Below are positions 5,486 through 12,958 of a stretch of DNA of 12,958 bases, in pieces (the stretch's first letter is position 1; every line of letters begins with the position of its first letter). A model generated the notes under the pieces. That model was not told where the DNA came from and did no database searches. It worked only from the letters and a program-made list of their open reading frames with translations. The DNA lies in the NCBI GenBank assembly GCA_001803645.1, contig MHDW01000183.1, positions 1,277 through 14,234 of the forward strand. The letters run 5' to 3'. A program made the translations under genes and the position numbers. The stretch comes from Nitrospirae bacterium GWC2_42_7 (GTDB taxonomy: Bacteria > Nitrospirota > Thermodesulfovibrionia > Thermodesulfovibrionales > UBA6898).

Positions 5486-6710
5486 GGTCTATCTCATAGA
5501 TGTTACAAACAGGGATGGTGTACAAACATCACGGATCCTTCTGCCAAAGCTGTCAAAGACCATGTTGAACATATATCTCGATGAGATGGGTGTCTTTCAG
5601 AGCGAGATTGGGTTTCCCACACTGAAGCATGAGATCAACTATATTAATGGCAATCTCGATCTTGCAAAGGCCGGCAGAATCAAAAAAATACATCTTGAAG
5701 GATGGTGCAGAGCAGTACCTGAAGATGTAATTCTTGCCTTTACTAATTGTCCGGACATGAAGAATCTTAATATATCAATGTCAACCTCAGATATCATGAT
5801 ACAGGGCAAGTTCCAGGGCAGCAAGACCTGGAAGGACATTGTCTCTTCAATGAGCGAAGCTGTCATGACAGCAAAAGAACTCGGGGCAAGGTCCATAGGA
5901 GTTAATGCTGAGGATGCCTCCAGAACTGATCTCAACAGACTGATAGATTGTGCTCTTGCAGCAAAGGAGGCAGGCGCTGATCGTTTCAGGTATTGCGACA
6001 CTCTCGGGTGCGACGATCCAATCTCGATCTTTAAGCGGATCGAGGCCCTTGCACTGGCAACAAACATGGCACTGGAACTTCATTGTCATAATGACCTCGG
6101 CATGGCTGAGGCTGTCTCGTGCGCCGGAGCCCAGGGTGCGATCAAGGGCGGGGTCAATGCTTTTATCAACACAACCGTCAATGGGTATGGTGAGAGGTGC
6201 GGCAACTGTGACCTGGTTTCAACGATCCTTGCCTTAAAATATTCACATGGTCTGAGCAGGGAAGTGCAGCTGGACGAACAGATTAACCTCAGGGTTGCCT
6301 GGAAAATAGCTAAATATGCATCATACGCCTTCGGACTGCCGATACCTATCAATCAGCCGGGTGTCGGAGCCAATGCCTTTGCTCATGAGTCAGGCATCCA
6401 TGCTGATGGGGCCTTAAAAAGCAGGCGCAACTATGAGCTTTACGATCCTGAGGATGTAGGCCGCGGAGAACCCGAACTTATGCAGACCGGGAGGATCATT
6501 ACAACCGGGGAATATGGCGGCATAAAAGGGTTTCGTCACGTTTACGATGCGCTCGGTCTTCATTTTGAAAGTGATGAAGAGGCGCGAACCATACTCGAAC
6601 TGGTCCAGCATGCAAATTTGCATACGCAAAAGCCCCTGACAGATGATGAACTGCGTCTGATAGCAGAACATCCTGATGCGGTGAGAAAAATACTGACAAT
6701 GTCAGTGTAG
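5475..6710 (+). CDS. nifV: NifV, homocitrate synthase
   Basis: A 411-aa enzyme that condenses acetyl-CoA and 2-oxoglutarate to homocitrate, the organic part of FeMo-cofactor. Family motifs: DVTNRDGVQ (9-17, metal and catalytic; Val stands where most relatives have Glu in DGEQ), HCHND (203-207, metal ligands), NTTVNGYGERCGN (232-244) and GANAFAHESGIHADG (298-312). The style resembles NifV of Geobacter rather than of Azotobacter. The start at 5475 is chosen because MKAKVYLIDV is the expected beginning; the frame runs open back to 5370, but that part is repeat-encoded. The ribosome site is weak (GGGA at 5463-5466), and the overlap with hesA suggests coupled translation. Last gene of the nif group here. 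Confidence 0.92.
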   Translation: MKAKVYLIDVTNRDGVQTSRILLPKLSKTMLNIYLDEMGVFQSEIGFPTLKHEINYINGNLDLAKAGRIKKIHLEGWCRAVPEDVILAFTNCPDMKNLNISMSTSDIMIQGKFQGSKTWKDIVSSMSEAVMTAKELGARSIGVNAEDASRTDLNRLIDCALAAKEAGADRFRYCDTLGCDDPISIFKRIEALALATNMALELHCHNDLGMAEAVSCAGAQGAIKGGVNAFINTTVNGYGERCGNCDLVSTILALKYSHGLSREVQLDEQINLRVAWKIAKYASYAFGLPIPINQPGVGANAFAHESGIHADGALKSRRNYELYDPEDVGRGEPELMQTGRIITTGEYGGIKGFRHVYDALGLHFESDEEARTILELVQHANLHTQKPLTDDELRLIAEHPDAVRKILTMSV

Positions 6711-7007
6711 GCAGCATTGGGTTGCTAGACAGATCGGGCATAAGATAAAGAAGTACAATCTCAACCCATAGACTTCAGAGATATCCCTTCCAATAAACAA
6801 CGTCTTTGTGAGTCTCCTCCTTGACCCACTTAATTCATGAATTTCTCTGATGCGGGAAAAAAATACTTGAATGTATAAGAACTGAAGTTACAGACAATGG
6901 CACAGTGTCAGGAAAACAGAGATTATCAATCCTTTAAAACTTGAGGATTTCAAGAATTTTTTTAGCCGTATTTGAGAAATTTACGACTGGCTTATGAATA
7001 ATATTGG
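6711..7007. other. Intergenic region between convergent genes
   Basis: Nothing convincing is seen. There is a weak 7-bp inverted pair TGGGTTG/CAACCCA (6718-6724, 6762-6768) with a long loop, and an AT-rich imperfect dyad around 6963-6992 next to a T-run on its upstream side. Neither is a good terminator for nifV or for the opposing gene. Confidence 0.5.
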
Positions 7008-8501
7008 TTAAGGGAAGATAACTCCCTGATCTCTCCTTAATTGCGCAAGGTTTTCTTTAGATATCAGGAACCTGTTAGAAAAAACCTTGTTCATCACCGA
7101 GATCAGTTGTCGGAATTTGTACGCATCATGGTGTGAGTCTCCCTTTAGTTCAGAGGCAAGCCAATTCTGCTCGTCGGATATGCGCAGCTCTACACCTAAC
7201 GTATGCTGTTGGGTCTTCTTGCTGATCCGTTCCCGCATTTTATAGACCGGTGTGCCGGGGATCATGATCTCGTTAGTCTCCGCAGTGTAGTGGACCGGCA
7301 GGGAGAATGCGATCTTGCACTGGAACTTTCGATGCCCGACCGAAGAATGCGGGTTTTTGGCAGCGTTCACACTCAGGGTCTCATAGAACGTCCCGGCATT
7401 TGAGAAGATATCCTCTTCTGGCGGCATTTCATAACTGCCACCGCTCTCTGCAAGGCTGACCATCAGCCGCCTCACTGCTTCCTTCATGCTTTGCGGGCTC
7501 TCGAAGAGGGTCTGTGTGATCGAATGAGAAGTGATGTTCTCATGCAGGACAATTCCCCTCTTCTGCAACGCATGAAAAAGCTTTAACGTATCATCAATGT
7601 TCTTCAGGATGAACGTGATCGCCAATATATCAAAAATGCCATACGCCTCTCCCCCTACTTCTTTTGCGAGTTTGGTGAACATACTCTCAGGGCTCTTGAG
7701 CCTTGTCTTGATCTCAATTATATCAACAGACACTCCATCCCCGCTGTTGAAGACAAGGCAGCCCTCATTTTCATTGAACGTCATTGAGTCTTTTAATTTG
7801 TAAATGAACGTCGAGACCTTAACAAAGGCCCTCTTCGCCGATTCATTGTCAGGGATATTTTTTGCATTGTCCCAGCCATACCAGTACAGGTCGTCAAGGC
7901 TCTGTCCCTGCGCCTCCAGAAAAAAGCCGAGTTGTGCGTAATCATTGATATCCTGACTGTCCTCCTCCACTGACTTGATAAGGTATCCCATCTTCAGCAT
8001 GGAACAGGCGACCTGCTGCCATGAAGCAGGGATGTCCAAGTCACTGCCTTTATAACCGTAGAAAACATGCGGATATCTCCGCGACGAAGCAAAAAGGAAA
8101 AGATGCCTGGGGTCTTCACTTATGACCTGCCGGAACTCGGTGCTCATAAGTACCGCTTCGATCTCCCCGATTGCATCCAGACATTGCCAGTACAGGCCTT
8201 CATTAGCGGACTGCAGTGCAGCAAGTTCTTCAAGTTGTTGACTCACAAAGGGAAAGAGCCAGTGGAGAAAATACCTGTAAACGCGCTCGATATATCTGTC
8301 TGCCCGTTCCTTCTCACTCTTATGGATTTCAGTGTTATCGAGTATATCAAACCCGCGGTTGCTCATCATCTTTGCTGCCTGAGAAAGGGCTGTTGCATAA
8401 TCCCTTGCCGGCAGCAAATTAAAGGGGGTCATTTCGGTCCTGTCCAGGATCGAACCGAAAATCTCGTGGTGGAGTTCCTTGTTCGATTGCTTATCTTTCA
8501 T
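7008..8501 (-). CDS. RelA/SpoT-like protein of unknown role
   Basis: A 497-aa protein. The C-terminal half resembles the (p)ppGpp synthetase fold: IKTRLKSPESMFTKL (264-278) is like the GRxKSxxSxxxK nucleotide-binding stretch; DILAI (291-295) is like the metal-binding Asp of DxxGxR, but the Gly and Arg are changed; NPHSSVGHRKFQ (383-394) is like the substrate region; VELRIS (437-442) is like the catalytic Glu of EVQIRT; and SELKGDSHHDAYK (450-462) is like AExGxAAHWxYK. The N-terminal ~240 residues are helical-looking and unknown to me. Key acidic residues are kept, so activity is possible but unproven. No nearby gene suggests a toxin-antitoxin pair. The start at 8501 lacks a strong ribosome site. 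Confidence 0.75.
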   Translation of the reverse strand: MKDKQSNKELHHEIFGSILDRTEMTPFNLLPARDYATALSQAAKMMSNRGFDILDNTEIHKSEKERADRYIERVYRYFLHWLFPFVSQQLEELAALQSANEGLYWQCLDAIGEIEAVLMSTEFRQVISEDPRHLFLFASSRRYPHVFYGYKGSDLDIPASWQQVACSMLKMGYLIKSVEEDSQDINDYAQLGFFLEAQGQSLDDLYWYGWDNAKNIPDNESAKRAFVKVSTFIYKLKDSMTFNENEGCLVFNSGDGVSVDIIEIKTRLKSPESMFTKLAKEVGGEAYGIFDILAITFILKNIDDTLKLFHALQKRGIVLHENITSHSITQTLFESPQSMKEAVRRLMVSLAESGGSYEMPPEEDIFSNAGTFYETLSVNAAKNPHSSVGHRKFQCKIAFSLPVHYTAETNEIMIPGTPVYKMRERISKKTQQHTLGVELRISDEQNWLASELKGDSHHDAYKFRQLISVMNKVFSNRFLISKENLAQLRRDQGVIFP

Positions 8502-8569
8502 ATGAAATGCTCGTGTAAATACAGCTCTCAGACAGGTACATTACGCCCAAGTCCGCAAAACTTATACTT

Positions 8570-8575
8570 ATTATA
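8570..8575 (-). promoter_or_regulatory. Possible -10 box for the RelA/SpoT-like gene
   Basis: A perfect TATAAT on the - strand, about 70 bases upstream of the ATG. No good -35 hexamer is found at 16-18 bases (CCCTTT lies there), so support is limited. Confidence 0.4.
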
Positions 8576-8743
8576 GCCTATGGAAAGTAATTAAAGGGGT
8601 AGAGGACAGAACAGCTTTCACCTGAAGAACAGTACCGTTGTCGGATAAGAAGACGGAGAGGGATTCAGCTCCAAACAAACGCAGTTTCGATAGGCATTAA
8701 TTGTTGAAGATTTCTCACAGAAGAACCCCGCGTTGGCACTGTG

Positions 8744-8752
8744 TGATATAAT
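8744..8752 (+). promoter_or_regulatory. Extended -10 promoter for the DUF2934-PilZ genes
   Basis: TGA followed by TATAAT is a perfect extended -10 element (TGnTATAAT), which can work without a -35 box. The start point would be near 8759, about 42 bases before the DUF2934 ATG. Confidence 0.5.
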
Positions 8753-8800
8753 TGTGATCAATACAACCAGGTAATATATATTTTTTAGAGGAGGAACTGA

Positions 8801-9046
8801 ATGTCACAGGAAAAAAATATTCAGGATGAGATCGCAAAGGTTGCATATGAACTCTTTGAAAACAGCGGCAGGATGTACGGGTGTGAATTAGAAAATTGGT
8901 TGGCGGCAGAAAAGATTGTCATGGAGAAACTCGCAAGGGAAAAAGAGCAAGATGCTGATTTTATAGGTTCTACAAAAGAGAAGAAGGCATCAGGCAAAAC
9001 CAAACCCAAAACATTGAAAACATCCCAAAAGGACCCCAGTAAATAG
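8801..9046 (+). CDS. DUF2934-type small protein
   Basis: An 81-aa protein. Residues 7-43 (IQDEIAKVAYELFENSGR, then GCELENWLAAEKIV) fit the DUF2934 pattern of a short helical motif, I..RAYELYE..GR..G...DWL.AE, whose function is unknown. The rest is a charged, lysine-rich tail (KEKKASGKTKPKT), likely disordered. AGAGGAGG at 8787-8794 is a strong ribosome site. It is 28 bases upstream of the PilZ gene and probably shares its transcript. Confidence 0.8.
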   Translation: MSQEKNIQDEIAKVAYELFENSGRMYGCELENWLAAEKIVMEKLAREKEQDADFIGSTKEKKASGKTKPKTLKTSQKDPSK

Positions 9047-9074
9047 TTCACGGGTAAAATAGAGAGACAGGGTT

Positions 9075-9410
9075 ATGACAAAAGGCCGCTATGGTGGTTC
9101 TGAGAATCGAAGAAGTCCGAGGTATGATAAAAGATTTCAAGTATTATTAGAATATGAAGGTAAAACACATGAAATTAGAACTATTGATATTTCAGAATAC
9201 GGTGTTCTTATTCCAAAACGTATACCGCCACCCATAGGGACTCGCGTTAAACTGACCCTGACGATCAGAGATGAAATATCTACATTTGAGGGAGTCGTAA
9301 TAAGGCATACGAAGTGTCTAGTTAATGGAGTAGAAACTATCGGTGCCGGGATCGATGTTTCTTCATCTGAGTATCAGGAGTTTGTGAAGGACAAGATATT
9401 AATTGCTTAG
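9075..9410 (+). CDS. PilZ-domain protein (c-di-GMP receptor)
   Basis: A 111-aa single-domain PilZ protein. Both c-di-GMP-binding motifs are intact: RxxxR (Arg16-Tyr-Asp-Lys-Arg20) and DxSxxG (DISEYG, 38-43). The remaining strands (VKLTLTIRD, TFEGVVIRH, IGAGIDV) complete the beta barrel typical of the family. It should act as a cytoplasmic c-di-GMP sensor, with an unknown target. The ribosome site is poor (AGAGAG/GGG), so translation may depend on the gene upstream. Confidence 0.85.
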   Translation: MTKGRYGGSENRRSPRYDKRFQVLLEYEGKTHEIRTIDISEYGVLIPKRIPPPIGTRVKLTLTIRDEISTFEGVVIRHTKCLVNGVETIGAGIDVSSSEYQEFVKDKILIA

Positions 9411-9468
9411 TTTAACTGAAAAGTCGCGCAGCGGTCAGCATGGAGCGATATGATATTTTCTTTTCTTA

Positions 9469-9903
9469 TTATCTGACCTTTTCTTTGTTAAGCATCATCC
9501 ACCTTTCAGGGTTCGGCAACGGTCTAAATCCTATTCCAGAATAGACCGAATGGGCATCTTGCGTGACAAGAAGCCACTGGTAAACGTTCTTGAGTTCAGG
9601 ATTGTTCAGGGCGAATCGGATCATCTGCTGCGCTATACCTTTATTCCTGTGGTTCAGTTCAACATAAACATCCATTATGTATCCGAACCTGATTTTGTCA
9701 CTGATCAGGCGCATATAGCCGACTTGTTCCTGTCCCAGATAGCAGCCAACCACCATAGTTGAGTTGACGGCTCCCTTATGAATTTCCTCTTTACTGATTC
9801 CCTGGGACCAATAAGTCTGAGACAACCACTTTTCCAGCACATCGAAGTCCAACCGACAGATATCATTGTCTATTTCGTACATACTATTGATTTTGGCTCT
9901 CAT
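9469..9903 (-). CDS. GNAT-family N-acetyltransferase
   Basis: A 144-aa acetyl-CoA-dependent acetyltransferase with unknown substrate. The acetyl-CoA-binding motif is visible as MDVYVELNHRNKGIAQQMI (77-95), with RNKGIA (86-91) matching RxxGxA. It is followed by the strand WLLVTQDAHSVYSGIGFRPL (110-129), the usual Y..GF end of the fold. The start at 9903 has AAGGA six bases upstream on the - strand. It converges on the PilZ gene and has no clear link to nitrogen fixation. Confidence 0.88.
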   Translation of the reverse strand: MRAKINSMYEIDNDICRLDFDVLEKWLSQTYWSQGISKEEIHKGAVNSTMVVGCYLGQEQVGYMRLISDKIRFGYIMDVYVELNHRNKGIAQQMIRFALNNPELKNVYQWLLVTQDAHSVYSGIGFRPLPNPERWMMLNKEKVR

Positions 9904-10121
9904 TCTTTATCCTTCTGTATGGCTTTCAATTTCGTCGGCATAACCAGCTAATAACGAATTTGTAATGTTAGTCAAATTTACCTCGATTTTCCAATAGTTT
10001 GCGCCAATAATAACTTATATTATTATCAGTTTTTTGAAAAGAGCTGATTTCAAGGGAATCTTCTTGCAAGAACTTTGTTATGCAATATTTCATAGATTCC
10101 AGAAAAAATAACTTACAATTT

Positions 10122-10136
10122 TGTAGCATTGCAACA
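10122..10136 (+). promoter_or_regulatory. Possible NifA-like upstream activator site
   Basis: TGT-N9-ACA (10122-10124, 10134-10136), centred about 87 bases upstream of the predicted start point. Spacing is one base short of the NifA consensus but equal to that ahead of the nifB promoter. Confidence 0.35.
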
Positions 10137-10189
10137 TCTTTGTAGTATTTCATCTCTCTGATTTCCTTACAAATCAAGTAGTTACTGCC

Positions 10190-10205
10190 TGGCATGGTTT
10201 TGGCT
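10190..10205 (+). promoter_or_regulatory. Sigma-54 promoter of the nitrogen-scavenging operon
   Basis: TGGCATG-GTTT-TGGCT agrees with TGGCACG-N4-TTGCW at 6/7 and 4/5 positions, with GG (10191-10192) and GC (10203-10204) exactly 10 bases apart. The start point would be near 10216, only about 11 bases ahead of the small HTH gene. Amt-glnK operons are classic sigma-54 targets. Confidence 0.7.
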
Positions 10206-10226
10206 ATTACCTAAAGAAGACAAGCG

Positions 10227-10436
10227 ATGGATACTCTAAAAGAAAAGATAAAAGAAATGGAGAGGGAAGAAATAATCAATGCCCTCAAAGAATGCAACTG
10301 GGTCATGGTAAGAGCAGCGAAAAAACTCGGTATAACCGAAAGGATGATAGGGTACAAGATCAAAAAATACGGGCTAAGAATAAAGGAGGTGCAATGGATC
10401 AACGTTATACAGGAAAAAGAATCTAGCAAAAACTAA
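10227..10436 (+). CDS. Stand-alone NifA/Fis-type helix-turn-helix protein
   Basis: A 69-aa protein that is almost entirely a C-terminal DNA-binding domain of the NtrC/NifA/Fis type: EREEIINALKECNW followed by MVRAAKKLGITERMIGYKIK (27-46, the helix-turn-helix) and KYGL. The CNW..A.AAK.LG.T.R...Y.I.KYG pattern is closest to NifA. There is no AAA+ or GAF domain upstream in any frame, so it is either a solo regulator or the remnant of a NifA-like protein. Its short leader, good codon structure and place directly behind a sigma-54 promoter argue that it is expressed. The last ~15 residues are unrelated to the domain. Confidence 0.75.
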   Translation: MDTLKEKIKEMEREEIINALKECNWVMVRAAKKLGITERMIGYKIKKYGLRIKEVQWINVIQEKESSKN

Positions 10437-10446
10437 ATGAAGTAAA

Positions 10447-10464
10447 AGCAGAGCGTTCTCTGCT
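10447..10464 (+). other. Short perfect hairpin upstream of the porin gene
   Basis: AGCAGAG-CGTT-CTCTGCT forms a 7-bp stem with a 4-base loop, 11 bases after the HTH gene stop and 27 before the porin ATG. No T-run follows, so an mRNA processing or stability role is likelier than termination. Confidence 0.5.
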
Positions 10465-10491
10465 GATCATAAGAAAAAAAGGAGAAATGAA

Positions 10492-11238
10492 ATGAAAAAA
10501 GTAAAAAGAATTATTTTGGCAACATTAATGGCAGTAGGCATTTTTGCAGGCAGTGTTTCAGCAGAAGAGCCAAAGTTCTCCGGTTTTGCTTCAGTGGATA
10601 CAATGAGCAACTATGTATGGAGAGGCATCAAGTTAAGTAACAGTTGGGTTTTACAGCCTTCGGTAGGTATTAGCTACGGTGATTTCAGCGCAAACGTATG
10701 GGCCAACTTCGACAAAGATGCTGCCGGACACAACCTGACGGAAACTGACTTCACAGTAAGTTACTCAAAGAGCCTGGGGAACTTCAAGCTTGGCGGCGGA
10801 TATATTCTTTATACCTTTGACGGATACCAGGACACTCAGGAGGTATTTGCAAGCCTGGGCTACGATACTTTGCTTAGCCCGACACTGACTGTTTATTATG
10901 ATTTCGACGAAGGCCAGGGCGCATTTGTGACCGCATCAGTCAGTCATGCGTTTGAGCTGCCGAAAGACATCAGCCTGAATCTCGGGGCATTGGCAAGCTA
11001 CAACATACAAAATGGGATCATGGGATTAGACAGAGACGGCGATAAATTCAGCAATTTCTATAACGCAGAGGTGTCAACTGCGCTCACCATCCCGGTGACC
11101 AAGTCAATATCAGTCACTCCCAAGATGGCCTATTCTTTTGCGCTGAGCAACGACTCAAAGAATGCGATAGGGGCCATGGCTGATGATGGCCATCATGACA
11201 TCTTTTATGGTGGAATTAATTTAACCTGGAGCTTTTAA
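10492..11238 (+). CDS. TorF-family putative outer-membrane porin
   Basis: A 248-aa beta-barrel protein of the TorF/Gcw_chp family. Residues 1-24 are a signal peptide (Lys-rich start, hydrophobic core, cleavage after SVSA). The mature part has the family start [20 protein letters not shown], then alternating amphipathic strands and a C-terminal aromatic end (NLTWSF), as expected of BAM substrates. The AAGGAG site at 10479-10484 sets the start. Its place directly upstream of amt and behind the sigma-54 promoter suggests a pore for nitrogen compounds across the outer membrane; substrate is inferred only from context. Confidence 0.85.
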   Translation: MKKVKRIILATLMAVGIFAGSVSAEEPKFSGFASVDTMSNYVWRGIKLSNSWVLQPSVGISYGDFSANVWANFDKDAAGHNLTETDFTVSYSKSLGNFKLGGGYILYTFDGYQDTQEVFASLGYDTLLSPTLTVYYDFDEGQGAFVTASVSHAFELPKDISLNLGALASYNIQNGIMGLDRDGDKFSNFYNAEVSTALTIPVTKSISVTPKMAYSFALSNDSKNAIGAMADDGHHDIFYGGINLTWSF

Positions 11239-11249
11239 AGGAGGAAAAT

Positions 11250-12593
11250 ATGAAAAAATCAATAGGCATAATAGTGGTCTTGATTGTAATGTCCCTGGCA
11301 GGCATGGCGCTTGCCGAGGAAACAGCTCCTATTGCTTCGCCGGTTGCTGAAGCTATGGCAGTTGAAGCGCCTGCACCAAAGATAGACACAGGTGACACGG
11401 CATGGATGATCGTTGCAACCGCACTGGTCATGCTGATGTCAATTCCCGGGCTGGCCCTCTTCTATGGCGGTCTGGCAAAACGCAAGGACTCTCTTAATAC
11501 AATGGCGATGACCTTTGTAACGTTCTGTATAGCGAGCGTCCTCTGGGTCATCTATGGATATACTTTTACTTTCGGTCCGGATATCGGAGGTTTTATCGGC
11601 AGTGCAGAGAAACTGATGCTCAAAGGCGTTGGGTCAAACAGCATATCTGATCTTGCCAAGACGATTCCCGAGTATATCTTTATAGTGTATCAGCTGACCT
11701 TTGCAGCTATAACAGTTGCATTGGCAAGCGGTGCCTACATTGAGAGAATGAAGTTTTCGGCCTGGATCCTCTTTTCAATACTCTGGATGACACTTGTTTA
11801 TCTGCCTGTTGCCCACTGGGTATGGGGCGGCGGGTTCCTCGCAAAACTCGGGGCACTGGATTTTGCAGGTGGTACAGTTGTCCATATTAATGCGGGTGTT
11901 GCTGCACTGGTTGGAGCTTTGGTGCTCGGGAAGAGAAAAGAAAAAGCTCTCCTTCCCGGCAACCTGACGCTTGTTGTTACCGGCGCCGGCCTTCTCTGGT
12001 TTGGGTGGTTCGGATTCAATGCCGGATCAGCCTTGGCTGCAAACGGAATTGCAGGGGCTGCCTTTATCAATACAAATACCGCAACTGCTGTAGCAGCTCT
12101 TTCATGGATGGTTGTTGAATGGATGCATTCAAAGAAACCGACAGTGCTCGGCCTTGCCTCAGGCGCAGTAGGAGGGCTTGTTGCAATAACACCTGCAGCT
12201 GGCTTTGTGAATATCACAGGCGCGATCGTGATCGGTATAGCTGCAGGAATTATCCCTTTCTTTGCTGTAGCGGTGATGAAGCGGAAACTCGGATATGATG
12301 ATACTCTCGATGCCTTCGGCATACATGGAGTAGGCGGTACCATAGGTGCGGTCCTTACAGGGGTCTTTGCAGATCCGTCTATAAATGAACTGGGCAAGGG
12401 TCTTCTCTACGGAAATCCAGGGCAGCTGCTGACTCAGTTGATCGCAGTTGGAGCAACAATAGTTTACAGTGCAGTCATGACCCTTATCATCTTCATGCTC
12501 ATCAAATTTACTGTTGGGCTGAGGGTTGATGTTGAAGATGAGATCATGGGACTTGATGAGAGCCAGCATGGCGAAAATGCGTATAACCTATAA
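11250..12593 (+). CDS. amt: Ammonium transporter (Amt)
   Basis: A 447-aa Amt/MEP/Rh transporter bringing ammonium into the cell. Residues 1-22 are a signal peptide (cleavage after MALA), followed by a short Ala/Pro-rich linker and 11 predicted membrane spans. The pore residues of the family are present: paired histidines in VVHINAG (His212) and FGIHGVGG (His359), Asp204 in DFAGG (binding-site Asp), and gate phenylalanines in QLTFA (151) and GWFGFN (252-257). The ribosome site AAAGGAGG (11237-11244) overlaps the porin stop, so the two are tightly linked. It is followed by a P-II gene, the usual partner that blocks it when nitrogen is plentiful. Confidence 0.96.
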   Translation: MKKSIGIIVVLIVMSLAGMALAEETAPIASPVAEAMAVEAPAPKIDTGDTAWMIVATALVMLMSIPGLALFYGGLAKRKDSLNTMAMTFVTFCIASVLWVIYGYTFTFGPDIGGFIGSAEKLMLKGVGSNSISDLAKTIPEYIFIVYQLTFAAITVALASGAYIERMKFSAWILFSILWMTLVYLPVAHWVWGGGFLAKLGALDFAGGTVVHINAGVAALVGALVLGKRKEKALLPGNLTLVVTGAGLLWFGWFGFNAGSALAANGIAGAAFINTNTATAVAALSWMVVEWMHSKKPTVLGLASGAVGGLVAITPAAGFVNITGAIVIGIAAGIIPFFAVAVMKRKLGYDDTLDAFGIHGVGGTIGAVLTGVFADPSINELGKGLLYGNPGQLLTQLIAVGATIVYSAVMTLIIFMLIKFTVGLRVDVEDEIMGLDESQHGENAYNL

Positions 12594-12601
12594 AGCAAAA
12601 A

Positions 12602-12958
<357 letters not shown>

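Larger units (their letters stand above)
8502..8800. other. Divergent intergenic region with two promoter candidates
   Basis: The region separates the - strand RelA/SpoT-like gene from the + strand DUF2934 gene. Apart from the two -10 elements listed separately, no RNA gene, repeat or further reading frame was recognised. Confidence 0.5.
9904..10226. other. AT-rich regulatory region ahead of the HTH-porin-amt-glnB operon
   Basis: This gap of about 320 bases has no supported gene. It holds the sigma-54 promoter and upstream site given separately, and a further dyad TTGCA-N12-TGCAA (10064-10068, 10081-10085) of unknown meaning. A reading frame on the - strand (9968-10195, 75 aa) has no ribosome site and overlaps the promoter, so it is not called. 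Confidence 0.6.

Noticed and set aside
6955..7000. Possible terminator between nifV and the RelA/SpoT-like gene
   Set aside because: The dyad is interrupted by a 4-base bulge and the T-run lies on the wrong side for both strands.
8732..8748. Sigma-54-like TTGGCAC ahead of the DUF2934 gene
   Set aside because: No GC at the -12 position 10 bases after GG; the overlapping extended -10 element explains the site better.
9968..10195. 75-aa reading frame on the - strand upstream of the GNAT gene
   Set aside because: No ribosome site, AT-rich sequence, no recognisable domain, and its start overlaps the sigma-54 promoter. It could still be a small gene, but support is lacking.

Overview
The window is a stretch of a diazotroph chromosome from a Gram-negative, probably anaerobic bacterium. 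Evidence for a Gram-negative cell is an outer-membrane porin with a signal peptide. The paired NifI1/NifI2 regulators, the Geobacter-like form of NifV and the many GC-rich palindromic and AT-rich micro-repeats suggest Nitrospirota or Desulfobacterota. That placement is an inference and was not tested by any search.

Positions 1-6710 (+ strand) are a dense set of nitrogenase-cofactor genes: an open-ended nifE-nifN reading frame, nifX, nifI1 and nifI2 (P-II proteins that regulate nitrogenase), a nif-type ferredoxin fdxB, then a strong-looking sigma-54 promoter, nifB, a small membrane protein, a HesA/ThiF-type protein and nifV. Together they cover the core of FeMo-cofactor synthesis: NifB builds the Fe-S-C core, NifEN and NifX hold and mature it, NifV makes homocitrate, the ferredoxin supplies electrons, and NifI1/NifI2 switch the enzyme. 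nifH, nifD and nifK are not in the window and may lie upstream.

The region is heavily invaded by short palindromic repeats, some inside genes. A 110-bp inverted-repeat element (151-260) encodes almost the whole linker joining NifE to NifN. A second palindrome (720-769) is read in frame inside NifN. A third (5328-5437) encodes the tail of the HesA-like protein and ends just before the nifV start.

Positions 6711-9903 hold unrelated or accessory genes: on the - strand a 497-aa protein whose C-terminal half resembles RelA/SpoT synthetases, then DUF2934 and PilZ proteins (+) and a GNAT acetyltransferase (-).

Positions 10190-12958 (+) are a nitrogen-scavenging operon behind a second sigma-54 promoter: a 69-aa stand-alone NifA/Fis-type DNA-binding domain, a TorF-like porin, an ammonium transporter (Amt) and a P-II protein (GlnB/GlnK) cut by the window end. 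Both sigma-54 promoters have a TGT-N9-ACA half-site pair about 90 bp upstream of the predicted start, which resembles the NifA site but with one base less spacing.
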